Shown: positions 44,092-56,000 of the stretch, piece after piece
Layout of the letters: every line of letters begins with the position of its first letter
How positions within the stretch are numbered: the first letter of the stretch is position 1
From: Branchiostoma floridae
Lineage: Eukaryota; Chordata; Leptocardii; Amphioxiformes; Branchiostomatidae
Assembly: GCF_000003815.2 (NCBI RefSeq)
Contig: NC_049992.1
Span: forward strand, 5,468,481 to 5,532,480
Reading direction: 5' to 3'
DNA length: 64,000 bases
Made by a program: the position numbers and the translations under genes
The notes under the pieces: model-generated
Told to the model about the DNA's origin: nothing
Databases searched by the model: none
The model's input: the letters and a program-made list of their open reading frames with translations, nothing else

Positions 44092-47000
44092 CTACAGATC
44101 TTCATCATGTACATGTCTTTTGACTTCCAAAGGTTTATCCATATTCACGATGAGGTGATAGTAAAAGTTCATGACTCTCTCGTAATCCCTCACAGAGATC
44201 CTCTCGTTCAGCCCGTGGAATCTCGGGAGATCGGACGGTGTCATGACACATGGGTTGAACCGGTAGATGGCGCTGCTCAGGTTCCAGTAGTGCCGTGTGT
44301 CCGTGTTGGCAATCATGAAGGTGGGGGTCACCAGGGCATCTGGGTAGATCTGTGTGTGTACAACATCATGTCGATACTATTACAAATCTTATTAAATCGT
44401 ATTAGTCGTACTATCCTTTTACTACTTTTAGACTAGAGTAGACACTTGTGATATTGTTTTTACACTGTATGAATCTCTCATGTTACCTGCAATTAGCACA
44501 CGGACAAGAATTTGCAATAAAACTTTATCATCAAAATTTGACCTTGACCTTTGCCCCCCCCCCCCACACACACCTACCTACATAACAAATGGTATTGCAA
44601 TTTATCCAGAGGTTCAAAAGTTATGCATGAAACACGAACACACACACACGCAAAAGTACACACACACACACATAAAAAAACCGCTTTAATGGTTGTAACA
44701 ACGAAAGACAAATGAAGCAATAAAGAAACAGTATATACTAGAAATTGAGAAATGGTATATTGTTCTTCTTAAACACACATGTGCTTACATGTACCCACCT
44801 GCTGAATAGTCTCCTGAAGCAACATATATGTAGGAGAATCCTTCCCGTAAGGTGAGGTCGGAGCAGGTTCCAGACTGTTTATAACATTAATCTTAACCCT
44901 GGGATCATTGATGACCTTTAGGTCATGTTCCATCACTTCCTCCACACTTGACATTGGATGTATCCGGTGGTCTATGACGGCCACGGCCTCCGGTGAGATG
45001 ACGTTGTCCTTGACCCCCGCGTTGAAACGCGTCACGGCGGTCGTCGTCCGAGCGAACGCGTTGGTTTGTGGTTTTCGTGCGTACACCCAGGCGACCAATG
45101 GAGAGAAGAGCCACAGGTTAGCGGTCAAGATCCGGTAAGGTAGGGTCATCTCCGTGGCAACGTACTCCAACGTGCGCATCTCCGGACCCGTGCCGAACAA
45201 GTTAGGGTGTGGGTTGTCCTCAAGCTTACTGATGGCTCTGGATAGGATTCCTGAAATACAAAATGAAAGTGGCACAATAACCTAGCAATCAGGTCTAACG
45301 GCTTGACCTGGATATCTAGAAGAACAAGTTTACTAAAGATAATGCCTTAGAAGAGTCAAACCAACTGAAATGATTAGTCCATGGGCTAGTTCCCCAAAAA
45401 TGATAGATAGTTTTATTTATTTATTTATTGAAACTTCACAGATCAGTTACAATCTGAGGGGAGCCGGCAACAGAAATCCAGTTTCTCTACGAGGCCGACT
45501 CCCCAGAAGATCTACAAGCAATGTAATAAAAACCTATAATCGAAACCTACATATAAATACAATAAAAGATTGATAACAAGTTAACAAGTTCAATAACGGT
45601 TGGGAATAAAATAGCTAGTGAATCATGAAAGTAAGCAATGAGAGCAGCGGCAAATAGAAGTCCAGGTACAAAAATCATCAGCTGAGAAGGTGTGATCTGT
45701 GCGGGATGTATAGTGATTGACCAGTAATTTCCTAACAGATGGAATGGTAAGGTTTGAGTACATATGTTGTCGGATTGTTGCAGGTAAAGTGTTCCAGATA
45801 AGTACAATGCGGCTGAAGTAAGAGAAAGTAAATGTTTCGGTTTTACATACACGGACAACAAGTTGGAAAGGGTCAGTTGAACGGAGTTGTCTATGTGATA
45901 ATGATACTTGTACAAACCGATGAATATCAATGGAGTATAGGCCACGAAAACACTTAAAGAGAAACAATATGTCAAAAAGTTCACGCCTATAACAAAGAGG
46001 TAACAACTTAGTGGTTACAAGTCTGTCCCTATATAACAAATCATAGCTGTTACAGATGTATTTGGTGGCTCTCCGTTGAACTCCCTCAACTTTACGTAAA
46101 AGAAATCTCGTGTGAGGGGACCACACCTGTGAGCAATAATCTAAATGCGGTTCTCACCGATAGCTGACTCGGATCTAGGCATGGAGGCGTGGCCGCCTTC
46201 TTCTTTCACCTCTAGGCGCAGCTGCAAGAATCCTTTCTCAGCAACACTGACGAGGGCAACAAGTTTGTCTACACCTGAAGACAAAATTGGACACTTGTGG
46301 GGACTCTTCAATCATCATCATCACCATATCTCTCTACAGCACAATGCCTACAATATTTCTGCTAGATTACCTTTTTCTGTCTGTAACGACCATGACACGT
46401 ACTATGAACAATATGTGCGACCAAATTGTTTAAGCATGAAAGTTCATCTGTGTTCACTTGGTATTGTGGGAAAACTTAAGTCCCATTTAAACTTGGTGTT
46501 GGTTAAGTAAAGTTGAGTTTTCCCACAAAGAAATTGTTTTAAATCATTCTTGATGTCAAATACATGTATATCTACATGTAAGATATCGCACATAAGATGC
46601 TCACCGGGCATAAGACCATCTCCTACCGGAGTTCCTTCGTCCAGGATGAATGCTATTTTCTCTCCCCTCTGAGTCAACACGTCACTGATAACCTTTGCCC
46701 CGAAATGACCACCTATCTCCTCATCGTGTCCGAAGGCGAGGTACAAAGTACGTTTGGGCTCATGTCCTCTCGATAGGAGAAACTCCACCGCCTCTAGACT
46801 CCCCATTACGTTATGCTTGTCGTCTAGCGTCCCTCTCCCATAGATGTACCCGTCTCGGACCTGTCCCGAAAATGGCGGTGCCTCCCAGTCAGTTTCCTGT
46901 GTGATGGGCACCACGTCTAGGTGAGACGCCAACATGTAGGGTTCTAGCGAGCCGTCCGACCCTTCCACTCGGTACAACAAGCTGTAGTTCCCGACCACTT

Positions 47001-47319
47001 CCCTCCGGACCAACGGTGAGCTGTGGATCGTCGGGAAACCGTCCTGGATAAACCGGACGAACTTGAGTAACTCCTGTGGTGTCCCCACGCCGCGTTCATA
47101 AGACACGGTTTGGAACTGAATGGCTGAGCTGAAACGGGCTAGTCTTTCCTCATCGGCAGGGATGAAGTCAGGGTCGGTGGTCTTACACTCCGGTGGGGAG
47201 GTTTGGTAGGACGGGAAGGTCAAAGTTGTAATAACAACAATCATCAGAACCAAGGCCAGCAACACAGTCAGAAGCTTCAGGGCGGCGAATAGAGTACGCT
47301 GGATTCCCACTGTCGCCAT
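44092..47319 (-). CDS. PM20D1: PM20D1-like M20 peptidase (N-acyl amino acid synthase/hydrolase)
   Basis: Four exons: 46605-47319, 46158-46274, 44799-45250, 44092-44349 (TAG). Total 1542 nt, 513 residues, close to vertebrate PM20D1 (about 500). The ATG at 47317-47319 is preceded by AAC, a good Kozak context. Residues 10-34 are a hydrophobic signal or anchor segment. M20 metal and catalytic residues are all present: H133 and D135 in HLDVVP, D166 in GRGTLDDK, E200-E201 in GHDEEIGG, D227 in LDEG, H267 in EGGHAS and H448 in NTDTRHY. Known for the family: a secreted di-zinc enzyme that condenses or hydrolyses N-fatty-acyl amino acids. The specific substrate here is inferred; other M20 enzymes are less likely because the NTDTRHY and GGHAS contexts are PM20D1-like. 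A LINE fragment fills most of intron 2. An AATAAA on the minus strand lies about 220 bases after the stop. Confidence 0.93.
45408..46155 (-). pseudogene. 5'-truncated LINE with reverse transcriptase C-terminal region in PM20D1 intron 2
   Basis: On the minus strand, from about 46152: EPHLDYCSQVWSPH, then KVEGVQRRATKYI, LLPLCYRRELFD, then FSRIVLIWNTLPATIR. This is the thumb and C-terminal region of L2/CR1/Jockey-type ORF2 proteins (HLDY...VWSP, LERVQRRA, YRRE..D, WN.LP). The frame stays open over about 167 codons. The 3' end carries an (AATA)n tail (plus strand TTTATTTATTTATT, 45412-45430). Its 5' end lies within about 10 bases of the splice donor of exon 46158-46274. Confidence 0.85.
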
Positions 47320-49963
47320 GTTGCTTAAACTGTCTCGCCGTAAATACACACACAAACACGCCAGACTGTTTATTTTTTGATTGCTTTTTTGTCTGTCTTA
47401 TTCAAACAACCGTGGGACCGATGTACGTATCATGTTTCTTCTAAGCCCTCTGCTCTATTAGTGCAATCAACGGTCACGATTCTGAACTCAGTTAGTGTTT
47501 TTGGCTATTTTTTTCTGTCCATTTCCTTTTATTTGACAAACCGACAATAGCGAAACCCATACAGTCCTACATTTTCACTATTACCAAGAAGCGAGAAGAA
47601 GCCGAACTTTTGTGTTAGACTAGATTTGTGACACTTTTATGTATGTAACGCTCCTATTTTTTGGAAAAAAAAATAAAAATAAAATTACCACTCAGCAAAT
47701 TTTCACCATTAACGAAGCCATTCACCAACTTTCTGGTGTAGCAAACATAAAAACTGACACTACTTTTGTAATTTTCAATGAACAGGTGCTGTTACTGTAC
47801 AGTAATAGTGTTTTTGTACTTTTTTCAAGCTGAGAACTTTTTATTCTTTATGTTTTGGATTAGCCTTTACCTTTACCCCAACCATTTTACAAGTTTTAGT
47901 TTTATTTTTATTTCGCCCTCTCGCTCCATATTTTTTATGAAAAAATCCGTGAACCAAGAAATTAAATTGGTGTGGCCTTATAGAGGGATTGAAGACATTA
48001 TAAAAGGCTCTCAAAGTACTGTATAATTATGTACAACTAAGTGAAAATCTAGGCCAAGTAAATCATTAAGGGTACAGTTAAACTTAGCGGCCACCTTTGC
48101 ATGGCGACCACCTGGCTATTGCGGTCACTTTTTGTAGGTCCCTTGGATTTTTTCCATTGACCTAAGCATTAACAAATAGTCTACAATAAAAAAGAAATTA
48201 CACTACACAAAACATGCAAGATTTTTCAAGCAAAATTTACTATTCGGATGCAAAAACAAAAGCTTCAGGCATTCTTATTATTTCCAAATACAGGATAATT
48301 GTACATGTACCTCTATCTAAGTACAACTAATATACACTGTACTTTCTTCATCATTTTCTATATTTTTACATAGACTTTATGTATTGTACTAGACAAGGCG
48401 CAAACAACAATACTTTACTGTTAGAAATGAATTGAATGAGCCATGGGAAGACATCGTACGTCCTTTTGATTGTATGAAGTTGTAGTAAACCTGGTCACAT
48501 GTCAGTTGCATGGAACATGAAGTAGTGCATTTTTCTTACTGCCTTTGCAGTAGTCAGAATTGAATATTGCACCACTATTTCATTTACTCTTCAACTTCAG
48601 CAGGGCCGGACAAGTTTTCTCAAGTTCACTTGTCCTATCGGGCAAGCACATAAAAAATCTACTTGCCCGAACCAATTTTTCACTTGCCCAAAATTCAAAT
48701 GTCACCGTTACTCGTATATGTATTTTCACTTCCAGCAATTGAATTCTCTGTTGACCATTGCTTGATGTTATGACAGTAAAAAGTAACAAGTAAATCAAAA
48801 TTGAGGTCAATCAATGGAAAATCTTACTTGCCCCATCGGGCAAGTGGTGTAGGTCATGCACTTGCCCGATCAGCACTTTCACTTGCCCTGGACAATAGGG
48901 CTAGTGGACTTGTCCAACCCTGTTCAGACATTTGAGAATAGGTACTTGTAAAATATCATTTCTTGTGTATATTGCAGATCTTAAGTATCTTTTTCTTGAC
49001 ATGTCTTAGATTTCACCTCCAGAGACAAACACAGCATTACTGCCACCTTGTTGACGGAGAAACTTTCAATAAAACTTTTGCACAATGGAAGACAGTCACT
49101 GAAAACGTCAGTTGTTGAGAAGGGAGAATACAGTGTTCTGGGCCATATACTCTGGACAAATATCTGCTCAACTCATGTCTTGTCTTGTCAAGTCTTAGAG
49201 TAACTGTTGTGTACATGTGTTTAGTTCCAGCTTAATTACTGTGAACGGCTAATAATTTCATCTGTTTGAATACTTGATCCTAAAAATTCAAATCTTCTGA
49301 TCCTTTTTAAACTTTTAAAGTTATTGCTAAGGTCACATGTCCAAAGTTTCTAACAAAAAGTGCAATTGTGGAGGAGACGTCCAAACATGTGGAATGTCTG
49401 TAATTGTTCTGTGATAGACACTTTTCTTTTTCGCTTCTCTTTCGAAACATCCTGGTCGGTGCCTATTTTGGAAATGTGACCTTAAAGCATTACAATGCGG
49501 TCACAACGCGGTCACATATGTATGACTTTGATGCTTCAAGCAGGTTGTGACAGACCCAACCACCGACATGGATCCAAAACAGCATTTTGTGCACCAAGAG
49601 AGTTGAACTTTCTGGAGACATACATTTTTGTCCTCCAAATTGCCTGAAGCTAGCGATCATATGACGAATGTGACCGCAACCTTAGACTCTGTATGTGACT
49701 GCAACCTTAGAGGACAAGTTTGACAACATCTAAGAGAGAAAGAGACATCAATATATGCTCCCTTCTGTGGGACTGAGTGTAGGCTTTGCGGGAGGGGGGC
49801 TGCCAGGAGACTCCGGTGTCTGAGAGAAAGAGACATCACTACTTGCTCCCTCCTGTGGGACTGGGTGTAGGCTTTGCGGGAGGGGGGCAACCTACTGTAT
49901 GTGACCGCAACCTTAGAGGACAAGTATGACAGGAGAGAAAGAGATCTAAGAGAGACAGAGACA
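47320..49963. other. Intergenic between PM20D1 5' end and ATAD3 3' end
   Basis: Both genes are on the minus strand, so this holds the PM20D1 promoter and the ATAD3 3' UTR. Contains a MITE at 48601-48922 and degenerate copies of the ATAD3 terminal coding segment at about 49670-49960. No TATA box could be assigned with confidence. Confidence 0.5.
48601..48922. mobile_element. CAGGG-end MITE rich in ACTTGCCCG, copy 1
   Basis: Ends CAGGGCCGGACAAG and CTTGTCCAACCCTG are inverted copies, flanked by TTCAG on both sides (48596-48600, 48923-48927). The interior has repeated ACTTGCCC/GGGCAAGT words in both orientations. A second copy is at 61974-62361. Confidence 0.85.
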
Positions 49964-50075
49964 TCACTGCTTGCTCCCTCCTGTGGGACTGGGTGTAGGC
50001 TTTGCGGGAGGGGGGCTGCCTGGAGACTTTGCGGGAGGGGGGCTGCCTGGAGACTCGGGTGTCTGTGTGTGCAGC
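49670..50075. repeat. Tandem duplication of the ATAD3 terminal segment
   Basis: The segment TTGCTCCCTCCTGTGGGACTG to TTTGCGGGAGGGGGGCTGCC, coding for the Pro-rich tail at about 49972-50055, recurs near 49756 and 49840, downstream of the stop. The flanking GACCGCAACCTTAGAGGACAAG also recurs near 49672, 49697 and 49901. Units are unequal in length. Confidence 0.8.
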
Positions 50076-53000
50076 CATTCCATCTTCTGTCTGTGGGCGA
50101 CCACAGCGTCTTGGACACGGGCGTCAATCAAGTCTTCTCCCAGGACCCCGTCTTCAGAGGCATAGGCTGTAGCCTGGTTGGGGCAAATAAAGTAATGGTA
50201 AACGTTATCTATCTAATATACTGTAAATTCATTAAAGTTTGCGGAAATTTCACAGTAGCGGGAAAAAGGACTTTTTGCGGTGGTTTTAAGTTTGCAGTAG
50301 CACCATGCACTGGTGGGGGCAAATAAAGTAATATTAAACATTATCCATCAAATATATTGTAAATTCATTAAAGTTCGCCGAGATTTAATTTTGCGGTAGC
50401 GGGAAAAAGAACTTTTTGCTGTGGTCTTAAGTCTGCGGTAGGATTATGCACTGTACAGTCTCTAACTGCCATGGAAAGATGTTTGGTGTGGTTCTTATTC
50501 GCGGTGAATCAGCTACTGCAAAAACCACGAAAATTACACCATCGTGAAAGTTTCTGCATTTACAGTATATAGGAAAGATGTTCGCTGTGGTTCTTATTCG
50601 CGGTGAATCAGCTACTGCAAAAACCACGAAAATTACACCATCGTGAAAGTTTCTGCATTTACAGTATATATCTAATAAATAAAGTATATACAAATTAACA
50701 GAAGTCTACAAATTTTCAGTTCTATAACAGCTGAGCAGATTCAAATATCACATCGCATAGTACAAGAAACAAGACTCAAAACAAACAAGCTCACACAAGC
50801 TGTCACTCAAAATGTACAGACGCCAGATATAAATCTCTGTTTTAATCTATTTGTAGAGACTTCATTGCATTTGAAGACTGTTTAACTGGACTTCTAACCT
50901 TTATAAACGTAAGCTAACACGCAAATAACAAGGAACACCTGGAACTGTAACGGAAAGTATCGCTTAACACATTTTCACTGCCTTTATTATATGTATATAC
51001 ATCAGGCTTTTAGCTAGGATTTTATAATAGGGAGTCCAAACTTATCTGTGAGTCGTGGTAAGTGACTATTGTAGGGGGTCTGGGGGCATCCACCTTCCAT
51101 GGTGCAGAGTTTTTGATGATTTCAAGTTAAAGTAGTGCATTCTAAGGTTTCCCAAGTGGCAAAAATACTGTTACAGAGGTCACAGTAGAAGACTGTGAAC
51201 ACAGATGACCTGGTAGCATCCCTGGTCAATCAGAATTTCATGCATGTCAGATGATTTTCTCCCCAGTACAGGGCGTCCAGGGGCATCAAATTTCTTGTTG
51301 TTCTAAGAAAAGTGCGTCCAGATGACGCGTTGACGCATGCCTTGCTAAAAGCCTGATATACATCACAAGATGCTGGCACTTTAGTTTATGGAAGAGTGCA
51401 GGGATATTTTGCGTCACAACACTTATAGAATGGAAAATGCTTTGCATTTCAATAAGTAGGTATCTACGACACAGAATTAGTTCCCGCGCCTGATGGCGCA
51501 TAGGGCGGCGCCCATCTCCGTTTCAGTAGCCCTTGGGCCACACAACGCAATCACTACAGCAGGGGGCTAGTCCACTGGTAGTGGTGTGTGTTCAACTTTC
51601 ATACTCTTTCCCAAATGCTGAGTGCTAAGCATGAGCAGAGAAAGCAGCATTTACCATTTTTAAAGTCTTTGGTATGACTCGGCCGGGTATCGAACTCACG
51701 ACCTACCGAATGCAAGGTGAACACTCTACCCACTCAGCCATTGCACCGGTTTACGACACAGAATTGTTAGAGAAAAAGGTCCATTGAATTAGTGCTGTTC
51801 CATACCTGCCAGGCCACTCCCAGCTTGGCTATCTCCCTTCCAGACAGACCCTCCACAGTTCTGGCAATCTCAGAACACTTGGCACCGTAGTCAAAGTCGG
51901 CTACCTTTATTCTCCTGAAAAACAAAACAGCAACATGCTCTAACACGACATTTCTCAGAAAAAGAAAACTGGTTTTCTTATAAAGATGCAAAACATGAAA
52001 ATTCTGAGATAGCAACTGCAACTGTACCAGACTTCTTAAAATTTCAAAACGGCAACATGCTCTAACACAATATTTCTCAGAAAAAGAGAACTGGTTTCTT
52101 ATGAAGATGCAAAACACGAAAATGCTGACATAGCAACTGCAACTGTACCAGGCTTCTTAAAATTTCAAACATTAATCGATAAATGAACTAGTATGCCTAT
52201 ATCTATCCAGGACTTTCGTCAAGTGTTGAAGCCAAAAAGATTTGGTATTGATTCCTATATATAGAATGGTAGATGCAAGCTTTCTGACAATTGGGAAATC
52301 AAGTTGGTATGGGCTGGAATAAAAAAAGAAACTAGAATAGTAACATTTGCAAGCAAATAAAAAATGTCTACCTTCACATGGCAGGGCTCAAAATACTGGG
52401 TGCATGTGCACCCAGGTGCACCCAAAATTGGAGCTGTGCACCCAATTATTTTCTGTGGGTGCACAGCCCGTGCACTCAAATATTTTTTTTAGGTTAAAGA
52501 TATCGAGTATACTAGTATACATCATATTCTTGACATCTAAGTGTTAGAAAGATAATAAAAATGTCTGTCATGGTACTTGTTTAAGAATTTGATAGCTTGT
52601 AACTTAAAGTTTTGTTATTACGTTTTTCTGACATTCTACTTTAATTTAAGTGGTGCACCCAAAATTATTTTGGTGCACCCAATTTTTGCCTTGCCGCCAG
52701 GCAAGGCTTTACGCCAGCTTTCTTCCTTGGACGGACGGACGGACCTGTTAACCTTGCTCTTCCAAAGACCCTTTCAAAGGCCCTTCCAAATCGCCTTTCT
52801 CATGGACAAGTTTGACGGCTCAGGCAGACAATGGTACATCCCTGTTGAATTTTAAACCGTCCATTTTACGTATTTGTTTCTGTTTGCGGTCGGTTCTAAA
52901 AGCATTTAATATTTGGTTACATTGAATAAATGAAGCGTTTGTATGGTAAAATTCCAAATTCATTTGGAGTGACATAAAATCAAGTGCATTATCTCGCAAC

Positions 53001-56000
53001 AAGAATTGCATTAGCTATTCATAAAGATGAAACAATTTCCAAATCAGGCTAATAAATTGTATGTGAATATATAAGTAGCCATGACGTCATCAAAACGTTG
53101 GAGAGGCCTTCCGAGACCGCAGCAAAACGCTAACGTGAGTTTAGGAGAGCGCCAGCTCAAAACGTCACACGAGAAGTCGCAATAGATAATATTTAGGATC
53201 ATTTTGTTATATCGCTGTGGCTATTGACACACTGAGTGTGCCTATAGCCTAAACAGGCTATTGACACACCGAGATTCCAGCCAGCCAATCAGAGCTTGTA
53301 ACATGCCTTTCCCGACATTATTTTGCCAGGCTCTCGTCTCATTACAAACTTTTCACATAAGTAACAGTTGTTTAGACATTTTTCGGAGGATTAGACATTA
53401 GAATCTTTGAATCTTGGAATGAACGGACATATTCAAGTTATGCCTTAGATTTGGATACCTGTTAATACAATTTGGTACTGTGAATGTTAGCATGGCGTAG
53501 TGGTTAGCGTGATTAGTCGCCACACTGCCGACCCCGGTTCGAACCCGCCTAGGGAAAGTTTTTTTTTTTCAATTGTCCTTTTACCTTTTTATAACATCCA
53601 TTTGATATAAGAATATTTTCGTCATGCGACCAGAACCATGAAAACCCACCTTTGGGACTTTTTGGTCTGCATTTTCAAGAGTGCATGTTTAGGTAACAGT
53701 TACGTTTATTTTTTTCAGCCGCAGAATCCACCCGCTACGTTCTTATTTTGGACGGTACACTTATTATTTCTTTTAAATTGGACCAGGGACCCCTGAAATA
53801 ATAAAATGTGGGGTTTTCCAAGGATAAAAGCTCCTTGGGTTTTCTAACCATAATTCTGCGGTATTTTTGCTCAAAATTCACGCCGTCGAAGCATATATTT
53901 CCGCGCCGCTATGTCATCCAAACATATCGGTTGATCTCGCTATGACGCTACAAAGTTCTTTCAAAATAATGAAAGTAAAACAACAACTATAACTTCGCTT
54001 CACTTGTGATATCAGTTTTGAGGCCGCAAATTCTCCCTAACGGCAGGAATTCGTCGGCAAACACAGCTGAAAACGTGTTCCAACATGGTCACATGCGGTG
54101 TTTGCATGGTACTAAATATAGTTAGCTCATTTGCATACTTGTGACTGGCTACATGCGGCCTATACCGTAAACACGTGAAAAAGATCGTATTTTGGGTTGA
54201 TGATGGGCACAGAATGCCATTTGTATTTTCAGAGTGTTGCCTTTCAAATATAATCGTAAGATTTTCTCATTTTCGTGGTTTCTAGTGTCAAAATTTTAAT
54301 AATACGTATTTAGCAGACAAGCAAATTATCCTTACTGCACGCCAAGGCACAGCATTTTGCCTTGCCGGGCTTGAAGTGCCGACCTACCTTTTCCTGACGA
54401 TATTCCTACCACGCGGCAAGGCACAGCTTTTTTAAAAAGATTTCTTGTTTAAGCTGGGTGCACCAGTGCATCTAATCCCAAAAATGAATTTCGAGCCCTG
54501 CATGGTTTAGTGCGCTGTTTACTCTTACTCAAAAACATTCAGATATACATGATTGTATTATGTTGACCAGCCCCTCCAGCTATGTCCTACCACTTGCTAT
54601 AAGATGTAATCGAACACCAAGTGTGTCTGATACTTTTATAGTGACAGTGGTCTGGTCCGTGTCACTGACTTTATTTCATTGGAGAAGAAGAAGAAAGAAA
54701 AAGAAGGAATGTGGACAAAAAAAAAACAGTGAAGGGAAGTGGAGTGGCTCTGATCTCCGCCATGACAGACAGATTAGGACTTCACGTAGTCGAAAAAAGA
54801 GACAAGAGTTGTCATTTATGCCTAGAGCTCTGAAGTTGTACAATACGAAAACTTATTGAATGTGCTATACTGCGTGAAACTGACTCTTATACAACTGTTT
54901 TAAATAGCTTTTAACTACTTGTAATCTCGTTTTTGCCTTTTTAACATTCACTTTGTTCTGTAACAGTTAAATAGAATTAATCATATGTATTAAATAGTAG
55001 ATGATTGCTTTTACCTGTACTGTAATACTATTTAAATCCTTGTATGAACCTCGCAATTCAGCCTTTCTGGCTGCGATGAGTTTCGTTTTCAATAAACCTT
55101 GAACCTTGAAAACATAACGACACTGACCTTCCCCTGCCCCCCGCGGCGGGCTCCAGGACGTACTTGTCGAAGTACAGCCTGACGAGCCGCTCGCGCTCCT
55201 CCAGACCTAGAAGACAGAAGGAAAATGTCCAGACTTTCCATGATGTACAAAATAACCAATAAACTGGTATACCAACTGATAAGTATCTAATACCAGCTCA
55301 AAAAAGAACAAGAAACAGTCATGCCTTCAAATACCAGAGTTACCAACCTAGGATTGATGTGTTCAAAAATTCGTACTTTCCCAGAACTATCGTAGAGTGG
55401 AATTTGTTATCACCAAGTACAGTAGGGGCATCTTCTCTGGGTAGTTTTAAAAAACTCTTGCAGATAGATGTGCAAAAGTTAGGTGTAATGAGTTGTTCGG
55501 TGTAATATAACAAGCTGCTGCCGCACGGCGTGCCTGCGAAGCTGGTGTGTTACGCCGAACAGTGGTTATACCGGCTATATAGATACAGATACAGACCTGG
55601 CAGGTCAAACAGCACGATCTCGTCCAGACGGTCGTTGATGGCCCAGTCCAGCTGCTCGGGCTGGTTACTGGCCAGCACTAGCATGAACCTGACAAAAAAA
55701 CAGCATAATTCTTTATGTTGCAACTTTAAACTATATCCGTACACAAAGAAAACGCTTACCAACTATCTAGTGCTCTTTTTATTCTGAAATGACCCAAAGT
55801 CTACAAATGTATGTCACACATCTGGACTGGAAGTAGCCTCCACTTACTTTCTTGACTGTTCACCAGTTCGGTACAGGAATGCATTAAGTGTGCTACGGAG
55901 GTCTTCACTAATCTTTTCCTGTGGGGAACGAAAAAAGAGAACATATTTCAAGATGGAGACAAAAAAAGCAATAATAAGAATTTATCATGAGCAGTATAAG

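Larger units (their letters stand above)
52382..54500. mobile_element. GTGCACCC-rich CAGGG MITE split by a nested insertion
   Basis: The outer element starts CAGGGCTCAAAATACTGGG and ends AATTTCGAGCCCTG, with 5-bp CATGG on both sides (52377-52381, 54501-54505). Compared with the uninterrupted copy 60247-60607, the sequence from about 52689 to 54447 is extra, a nested insertion of about 1.76 kb. Confidence 0.85.

Noticed and set aside
44908-45138. Plus-strand frame over PM20D1 exon 3
   Set aside because: Shadow of the conserved minus-strand coding exon.
49874-50326. 150-codon plus-strand frame over the ATAD3 last exon
   Set aside because: Antisense of the Pro-rich repeat tail; it stays open because of the tandem repeat.
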